Shown piece by piece: positions 56,175-64,000 of a DNA stretch of 64,000 nt. Every line of letters starts with the position of its first letter. The first letter of the stretch is position 1. The DNA comes from Rhytidiadelphus loreus. Its lineage: Eukaryota > Streptophyta > Bryopsida > Hypnales > Hylocomiaceae. The DNA lies in NCBI GenBank assembly GCA_947034895.1, contig OX344763.1:71567093-71631092 (forward strand), written 5' to 3'. A program made the translations under genes and the position numbers. Below the pieces are notes generated by a model. The model was given only the letters and a program-made list of their open reading frames with translations. It did not search any database and was not told the origin of the DNA.

Positions 56175-58522
56175 TTAAGTGTGAATAGTAGCATTCGTTA
56201 GGAGTTGTTGTTAGTATGAGAAATGCACACTCCATTCGTTTCTGTCCAGACGTGCAGACTTTCCTATCCAGCAATTCAGAAGTCCGTAATCTTGTATTTT
56301 GTAACTACAGTACGGGACGTCGTTTTCAAGTTCATAGTGCAGGCCACAAGCGATAGAACGTAATGATTCATATGTAAGCATATGAAGGTTTAATTGTCGT
56401 GCAGCAGCAATGCAGCATGTCTACGTTGCTTTTAACGTCGTAGTCCTATTCGGTCCATTCTTCCCTTCATTTTGTATTGCATGTACAGCAATGACTATAT
56501 GCATGGGCAAAGGTTTGTAATGAACACAATGAAATAACAATTTCATGACCTTCACTGCGAAATGCAAACGTTGCTTTTTGCCTTCCCAATGTCAATGAGT
56601 ATCCTGTCTCCGGACAATGACCACGAGTACATGTTGTTATTCAAGTCTTAATGACTGCTGAGTGCACTGTGTGCACACTACGCTGCAGATGGTGTTTCCT
56701 CTATGACTTCAAGAATGCCCCATTGCAGTCTTCATCATCGAACTTGGAAAAGTGCTTTGCAGTTTGACCCTGTCAAACACCAGCGTGCTCTTACGAAGTG
56801 ACTGGACGTTGCTTCACAGCTAACGACGGGTGGAAGCACAAGCGCAGGTATGTCCTGTCCAAGTCGGTTACATTCACGGAACTAGTAGTGCATTTCCGTT
56901 CTGCATTTTTGGAGCCGCTGTCATAGAACTGTGAACAAGGATTTCTACTCAATGATCTACTATAAGACAGAATACCAAATGTATGTACATATGTAACGAA
57001 TTTGACAGTATTGTTCGCTTCATAAGAATAAAATGCACACTGCCAGTGCTAGAAATGTGTAGCATTTGGCCGTCATAGCCTGGAACTCCCACATTTGCAA
57101 TTGCAAAGAGAACACGATCATAATTTTGGTGATTAGTGGGTGAAAGCAGCAGTTGCACCTGTTCGTACTTTGGAAATGCGTAGCCACAGGACTCGTGCTA
57201 GTCGCCCTATCATATGAGAGGGTCAGGTTCTTCACAGGGTATAGCTTCCTACACCTACATAGTAGATACCAGGTCCCATTTCTGAAGAACCGAAGAATGT
57301 TCTTGAAGTAGTGAAGTGAAATGAAGTCCTCGAACTACACAATGCACTGAAATGTACTGCATGAAAAATAGATGAAGATGTAAATTTCTGCAAAATTTGT
57401 TAAAGCGGTCGCAATATTGATCACTTTATATTATCGTCTGGTATGAAGTCTTCAGTTTTCAAATGTGTGCGCATCATACTGCACAGTTTTCCCATCATAT
57501 TCCTGATATGTTGATTTATACATGAAAAGCCCGTATGGAATGAAAGTATTATTATAGAAGGAAATTATCATGTAGGAGATCGACTTCTGTATTGTTTGAT
57601 TCTGTTAATCCACAATACATAAAACTTCAGTAACTTCTTAATGAACAACAGCATTTCAGAAGTACATTAAATATGTACTAGTCATGACCTTCTTATCCTT
57701 CATACATTAGAAGTGTAGGCCAGTGAAATCAAATGTTGGAAGTCACCCTTCATTAAAATTCATAGAAGATGAACGTATGTCACAAATCTGTGGGAAAAGT
57801 TAGTTTAGTTAAGTCCTTTAGAATGCTGGAATACTAGCGTAACTTCATCATAAACATAATCATATTGAGCCTTCGCAGAAAACTGGCTAATAAAATGAAT
57901 GATATGATTGATTGATTGTGTGTACTATTTCTTTTAATGAATTGTACTGTATTTTTATTCATTACAGTTTACAAGGCTTCATTACAATTGGAGAACTACA
58001 GAAGTGAACATGTGAACATCTATAGGAAATATAGTTTGTAAATTGGCCTTCTTTCATTTGTAAGAATGCAAAAGTGTGCACTTGACTTTTAGTAGTAAAA
58101 AGGACAATACAACCTACATACAATGAAAACAATAACCTCTGAGAGTAGTATACTAAAGAGCGTTAGAGCGGTATATGTTGCTTACATGCGAATGGATGTT
58201 GTGCGTTCGTGTAGACATTACTGTACAACAAGATTCGCGTAGTCTTGCTAAAGTTTCTGTTAATTTTGCTCACGCACGTTAGTTGTATAACACAAACATT
58301 TAAAAAAAATATATATAGACGAACTCCTTCAATGTAAGAACTGCTTTGCAAGTGAGCACCAGTTCCGTCTTTTTGAATGTGTGTAGTGTTGTTGTGACTG
58401 TGACTGAGTCCATGATGACCGACCTCCTCCTCATTGTTTCTTTTTGTAGTTATCAAACGAGGCAGAGCATGTGAAATCCTGTAGTTTGCAACAATTGAAG
58501 ACGTCTACAATATACTAGAACC
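56175..58522. other. non-coding stretch before the tnp2 gene
   Basis: No gene is supported. It presumably contains the promoter and leader of tnp2. Confidence 0.4.
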
Positions 58523-61500
58523 ATGCCGATACAGTCTTCACGGCAACCCGCTACAGTCCGCATTTGTAGTGACGGACGTACACTACGCCACATCCCAGTA
58601 GGGGACTTGATCTTGGAAACAGAGTTGCGAGTAGTGACAGAGCAAAACATAAGAGCATACTGCTGCCCATGTAGGGACTGTCATGGCGGATGTCGAAAAA
58701 GTATAGACATAATCAGAAAGCACCATACAGCGGTAGGGCGAGATCCCTTTCTAGTGAAGTCCATGGTAGGAGGCGATCCTCCTAATGGATACCCTCGTCG
58801 AGGACTTTGGATAGAAGATGACATTTTTGACGATGACATTGTACAACATGATATCCAAACGGAAGACATGTTCAATGACGACCATGATATACCGAACGTG
58901 GATGTACCGAACATACCACAAGAACAGGCGCAGCATACTGAGAACACCCCACTTGATGAATTGCACGAGGTGCAAAGGCAAGTGATAGAGGCGCTGGACA
59001 GAAGCGACGCATTACATCGTGATGTAGTGGAAGTGGTAGACGTTGAAGACAATGAGGAGAATGATGGAGATACATTGGATGGATTGGAGGACTTGTATGA
59101 CCAATCTACGACACCTGTATATGCAGGCTCAAAAACAAGTGTAGTTTCAGCGACCATCATCATCATGAACATGTGTGCAGTGTTTCGTGTGAGCAACAGG
59201 TTCATAGATGAGCTGCTACGTTACTTATCGGAGGATTTGTTGCCATCAGACAACAAATTGCCAGGTACTCACTACTTAGCTCGGAAAAACATTCGGAGGT
59301 TGGACTTAAATTACAGAAACATCCATGCGTGCATAGATGGATGTGTTCTTTTTGAGAACGACTATGCAGATATGAATCGTTGTCCGAAGTGTTTGAAATC
59401 GCGTTGGGTAGTAGGCAATGACACGATTCCCATGAAGATAGTACGACATTTTCCCCTCATTCCTAGATTGAAGCGTATGTGGAGGTCAACGGAAATAGCG
59501 CGTATGTTGACTGGGTATACAAAACATGTTAGCGAAGACGGCATCATACGCTCAGTGGTAGACAGTCCAGCATGGAAGCATGTTGACACGGATGCTGCTT
59601 TCAACAACTTCGGATTGGAGAAGAGGAACATGCGTTTGGCACTGGCGTTGGATGGTGTGAACCCATTCAAACTAAATAATACGAATTGGTCAACGTGGCC
59701 AGTGGTCATATTGATTTATAATTTTGAGCCATGGTTTGTTACAAAGAAGTTCTTTATTTCTTTGTGCATTCTCATATCAGGGAAGCTATTACCGACATCG
59801 AAGAACATCGACGTGTACGTACAGCCGCTATTAACAGAGTTGCAGGAACTTTGGGCAGGTGTCCGAGCAGTAGATTTTTCTCAACCAGAAGGGTCTCGTG
59901 GATTCACAGTTCGTGGTCTGCTCATGTGGACCATTTCGGATTATCCAGCGTACGGCCTAATATCTGGCCTTTGTTGTAAGGGTTATAAGGGGTGTCCTAG
60001 TTGTGGGCCTCAAACGGAGTCAAGAATGGCCAAAACAGGGGATATATTAGCAAACGGACACATTCGTGGTTCGAAGATTGTATACGGAGGAATGAGGAGG
60101 TATCTCAATCGACAACATCCGTATAGGCGCAACAAAAGATTCAACGGCCAAGTGGAGCAACGTTCCATCCCAGCAATAATGTCCGGTGTGGACGTCATAA
60201 GGTACGCAGCATGGCGACAGTCATACCTTGATCTGGGCAGAAAGGAAAATGCGAAGGCAGACCTGGTGCATTCCACGAGTGTGAAACGATTGAGCATTTT
60301 CTACGAACTTCCGTACTGGCAGGTTTGTATGTACTTCACATTTGAATTACTAGACTATATGGTATGTAGAAGGAAGTTCGTGAACGTCATGTTGTTTCTC
60401 ATGTCCGCAACGTACAGTGTAGTTCGACTACAACTAAGACATTGTGCTTCTCACTAGTAGAAGCTCTTGAATGTGGGAATGAGTATATATTGTACAGATG
60501 TCTTGCTTACAGTGATCATGTTCTCCAGAAGCTGTCTGTTCCCGAATGTTTTGAAGCATGAGACATTATGTTATATGTGCATGCACTGACTACGTGTGAC
60601 ATCCAAAGCGCATGTGCCATATGATATTAGATGAAGCAAGATAAAATGTACTGATGCATACAAGACAAATGCCGTCATTGTTTGCAGCATTTGTTGGAGC
60701 ACCATCTTCTGGATCCAATGCACTACGAAAAGAATTTGTGTGAGAATATAGTGAAGACCATTATGGGTCTTCAAGACAACGTAGGCAGTCGTCAAGATGT
60801 TCAAGATCTAGAAATCCGTGAAGAGATTTGGTTGCAAGCTCCCGCACGAGGGCATCAAGAATACTACATGCCACACGCACCGTACGTAATGACAACAGAA
60901 GAAAAAAAAGCATTTGTGGACATCATCACGAACATTCGCACGCCGTCCAACTACGTTGGCTCAATTCACAAGAGATTCATGGACGGCAAACTACAGTACA
61001 TCACTAGAAGAAAACCAGAAGAAACTATGTTTTACTTCACAGAAACTGCGTTGTACTCAACAAAAAAATATCATCTAGATTTTGTTGAGGTCTCCCTATG
61101 TAATACAAAATTTTGCACTCTAATACAAAATTCTGCGTTTTACTTGTCAAAAATCTGCATTTTACATGTCAAATTTTGTGTTGAACCATAGGAACGCAAA
61201 ATTTTGCATTACAAAGGGAGAACTCAACAAAATCCAGATGATACTTTTCTGCTGAGTACAACACGGTTTTTGTAAAGTAAAACACAGTTTCTTCTAGTTT
61301 TCTTCTAGTGCATGAAAACACATGACTACCATGTTCTCATGCAACAGGTACAATACTGAACCACAATTGTATGCATAGGACTGTACTACTAGGGCACTAG
61401 ATAGAAATCCACTAATTTGCATAAGTAATTTGTTATCTACAGAATTAGATGATTTTCTGTACCTTCTACTAAAAACACTGAGTTCTTCGTAGTAACAACA

Positions 61501-63344
61501 TGTTCAACAAACTGATTGAGGATGACGTACGCATATGTTATGAAGAACTCATTGCTGCGTTTCTGAAGGAATTGTCATTGTCAGTAATAGTAGTAACTGA
61601 ATATGTACATATGAAATGAAGTTGTAGCACACACAGAGCACTGCATTCATACATGGTTTCAGAAGATGCTACAGTACTTAACAGAAACGTTTGACATTGT
61701 ACATATTGTAGATTCTTCCAGTGGCAGTACGCAATGTACTCCCTGAAAATGTACGGCGTGCAATAATTCGAACTTCTCAAGTTTTCCAGAAGTTGTGCGC
61801 CAAAGAAAAGCGTCATTCAGAGAAAGATGAAGTATTGCACAATGTCATTATGGCGACATGCGAGTTGGAAAAGGAGTTTCCACCTACATTTCTGAACATA
61901 ATGTCACATCTTCCAGTACACTTAGTGCAACAACTCTTTGTATGCGGACCAGTACACTGTCGGTGGATGTATCCTATTGAGAGGTACATGAAGACATTGA
62001 AGGATTATGTCCGAACATACGCACATCCGGAGGGCAGTATTGCTAAAGGGTATCGCCTGGACGATACTCTTGGCTTCTGTACTGAATACATGAAGCAATA
62101 CAGATGAACAACCCATCGTGCTTGGGATGCTGAAGAAGACGCAACTATGAATGATGAAGTCCTACGCTCTACTGAACATTCAAAACGTAAAATGTCGAAT
62201 GAGGTGCGGAACTTTGCACATGCTTTCGTTCTCGACAATGCAGCGAGTTTGGAAGTTTGGCGCCAGTAAGTACTTCCACCGTACAATGTAATTTTCAGTC
62301 AATGCATGTGTGCACAGGCACAATACTTTCTTTGATTACTAACAGTGCTGCACACTTTGGTAGTGCTCAATGACAATTAATTTTTTATGTATTCCACCCA
62401 CGTTTGTAGTGTAGATTTCTGTGATTGTAGTATTATTTGTGGAATAACAGTCACTGCGGTACGCTGATACTGACATTTGAAAATGACAGGCGACGTGCAA
62501 AGAATATATCGTACAGAAGGGGAGACGTTGGGAAGAACGAGAGGCCTTTCGGTTGGAATGTTGTCGTCGCCGTCCTCCACAGCAACCGAGGTATCCACCT
62601 GAATTAAATGAATTCCCAAGTTTTGTAGAGTGGTTGACAGAGAAAGTAGATGCTGCAGAACTAGCAGGTGAGAACTTGCCAAACGACATTCTGCAGTATG
62701 CTCGTCCGCCAAAATGGTATGCAACTTCGCATCGTCATATGTACGCTTGTGGAATGCATCTACCTGTCCGTAGTACCGAAGTGGGACTTGTAACCCGTGA
62801 TTCGTGTGTGGTGGCGTCATTCACAAGTCAACTCCGATGGGGAGTTCTGAATGGACGACCCATTGAGAGGACTGATGATTATGTTGGATACATAGAAGAA
62901 ATTCTGGAGTTGGATTATCGCAATCACTGCACAACAATATTAGTGTGTGATTGGGTTCGAAACTCTGCAAACGCACGGTATCCAAATGTACAGAGGGACA
63001 AATATGGATTCACTTTAGCGAACTTCAACCGCATGGACGAAAAGATACACGCAGATTCATTCGCATTCCCACTACATTGCCAACAAGTATTCTTTTCAGA
63101 TGACCCCAACAAACGTGGATGGAAGGTGGTTTGTAGAACCGATGTTCGTGGTAGACGTGGACAGTTACAACTTCCGGAGTCATCGAACGGCATCATCGAC
63201 GTTGGAAATGACGCAAACTTTGTAGGCTTGCAACCATTGGTGCTAGCAACTGAGCCTCGACGACAACCTGCAACAGTGGAAGGCACCTACATCACTGTAT
63301 CTTCAGGAACAGGTACAGAAGAAACTGCAGACGTGCAACACTAG
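58523..63344 (+). pseudogene. CACTA transposase TNP2 (Transposase_21, DUF4218, DUF4216), four exons
   Basis: Exons: 58523-60322, 60688-61347 (interrupted by the MITE 61002-61310), 61712-62265, and 62490-63344. The N-terminus has a CPCRDC cysteine motif (transposase-associated type) and an acidic stretch. Catalytic blocks of the CACTA DDE/D transposase are LALALDGVNPF (Asp 377), LLMWTISDYPAYG (Asp 473) with CCKGYKGCPSC, and HHLLDPMHYEKNLCENI (Asp at 60712-60714). DUF4218 follows (LPVHLVQQLFVCGPVHCRWMYPIER...LKDYVR, 61890-62010) and then DUF4216 (KYGFTLANF, CQQVFFSDD, RGRRG). The splice sites join in phase for exons 1-2 and 2-3. The frame is broken by the MITE and by TGA 62105-62107. The ATG at 58523 is the first in frame, and earlier exons are possible. 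Confidence 0.85.
61002..61310. mobile_element. CACTA-type foldback MITE inside tnp2 exon 2, 309 bp
   Basis: The ends are CACTAGAAGAAAAC and GTTTTCTTCTAGTG, with target duplication CAT at 60999-61001 and 61311-61313. Arms of about 115 bases pair with a few mismatches. Without the MITE and one CAT, the exon reads LQYMKTHDYHVLMQQ up to the donor, the conserved HDYHVLMQQ block of TNP2/DUF4218. Confidence 0.95.
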
Positions 63345-64000
63345 AGGAAATGTAGTAGTCATGTAACAGTGGTAAAATATACGAAACAATGATTACTGAA
63401 CTCATGCGTTTGTAGACGCATACTTGTAAATGAACTATGTTTGTTGAATGTTTGTTCAGCACGATGACAATCATGGCCTCTGTTTCTGTATAAAGAGATT
63501 GTTATAAAAGACAAACTATGATGTCTTTGACTGACAATTATAATAAACGTACGCGTATAAATAAATATGTTGAACAACAAGTGTACTACTATAGTACTAT
63601 TGTGCATGTGAAAAGGGTAAATATGGGCATCTTATAATGATGAATACAATAGTACAGTACTTTTCGCACATATGCACCGAATTTTGTAGCGCATTACAGA
63701 AAACAGAACACGATATACAAAGGTCAGGAATCGTACTAGTCCCTATGTTTTTCACAAATGGTATGTTCAATAGAAGAGTTTATATATTGCAAGGTATGAA
63801 GATAACTATCATCTTCAACTAAAGAGCACAACATAAACGGTAGTATGTAGGTGCAACTAACATATACGTCAACATTTTCTCTTATAGGTAGTGCTATATT
63901 TTTGCACCTAAACATAAACTATAGGATTACACTATTCATATTCATAGCATACAGTGCATCCACTTTTAAAGAAGACACAGAAGTCAGTGTGTTCTACTAG
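63345..64000. other. 3' non-coding and subterminal end of the CACTA element
   Basis: No gene. The words AACTATAGG/CCTATAAG-type and GTAGGTGCAACTAACATA recur loosely. It ends in the partial terminus GTGTTCTACTAG. Confidence 0.5.

Larger units (their letters stand above)
43971..64000. mobile_element. CACTA element nested in gene D, right end just outside the window
   Basis: The left terminus is CACTAGAAGAAACTTGTG at 43971. The window ends in GTGTTCTACTAG, which needs only TG to make the inverse terminus CACTAGTAGAACAC. The terminal 11 bases match 10 of 11. It carries a TNPA-like gene (minus) and a tnp2 gene (plus) in divergent orientation, plus two MITEs with related ends. The 3 bases before the left end are CCT. 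If the model is right, CCT follows the right end at 64003-64005. Confidence 0.65.

Overview
This is a gene-poor, repeat-rich stretch of a eukaryotic nuclear genome, most likely a streptophyte (land plant or charophyte-type alga). The reasons are GT-AG introns, CACTA (En/Spm) transposons encoding TNP2-type transposase with DUF4218 and DUF4216 regions, a short plant-type CCCTAAA telomere-like run, hAT and CACTA MITEs, and ~176-bp satellites. I see no convincing host housekeeping gene, rRNA or tRNA. Species cannot be fixed from sequence alone.

Layout. 1-2388: 3' end of a truncated CACTA element. 2403-3650: satellite with a 176-bp period. 3650-5045: a small broken element. 5378-12053: gene A on the minus strand, a decayed multi-exon gene ending in an FCP1/NIF (HAD)-like domain. 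12530-15780: a GC-rich, CCGG-rich retroelement-like insertion with one gag-like frame. 15802-35181: a putative ~19.4-kb element bounded by an inverted ~25-bp repeat. On its minus strand it carries gene B, a diverged paralogue of gene A that also has an FCP1-like domain. On its plus strand it carries a DUF7869-type transposase-like gene. Both genes are preceded by the same 21-bp palindrome, and between them lies AT-rich satellite and hairpin-repeat DNA. 35182-37489: mini-satellite DNA. 37490-43970: one end of a third element (D) with dense AAGTCATTT-type subterminal repeats and a minus-strand gene joining a Transposase_24-like region, an FCP1-like domain and a DUF8039-like C-terminus. 43971-64000: a CACTA element that appears to have inserted into the first exon of gene D. 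It has a divergent TNPA-like gene (minus) and tnp2 gene (plus), and its right terminus seems to fall two bases beyond the window.

The most unusual signal is the A/B family. Two divergent copies of a gene of no family I recognise carry element-specific palindromes in the same introns. The palindromes keep common outer arms while their cores have changed. In the 19-kb copy the same palindrome also stands in front of a divergently transcribed transposase-like gene. I read this as a large transposon whose own protein recognises the palindromes and which carries a catalytically altered FCP1-like domain. An FCP1-like domain occurs again in the unrelated CACTA-type gene D.

Nearly all genes are decayed. 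Across them I count about 27 in-frame TAG, 5 TGA and 3 TAA, mostly in otherwise unshifted frames. This fits C-to-T decay at methylated CAG (CHG) and CGA (CG) sites.
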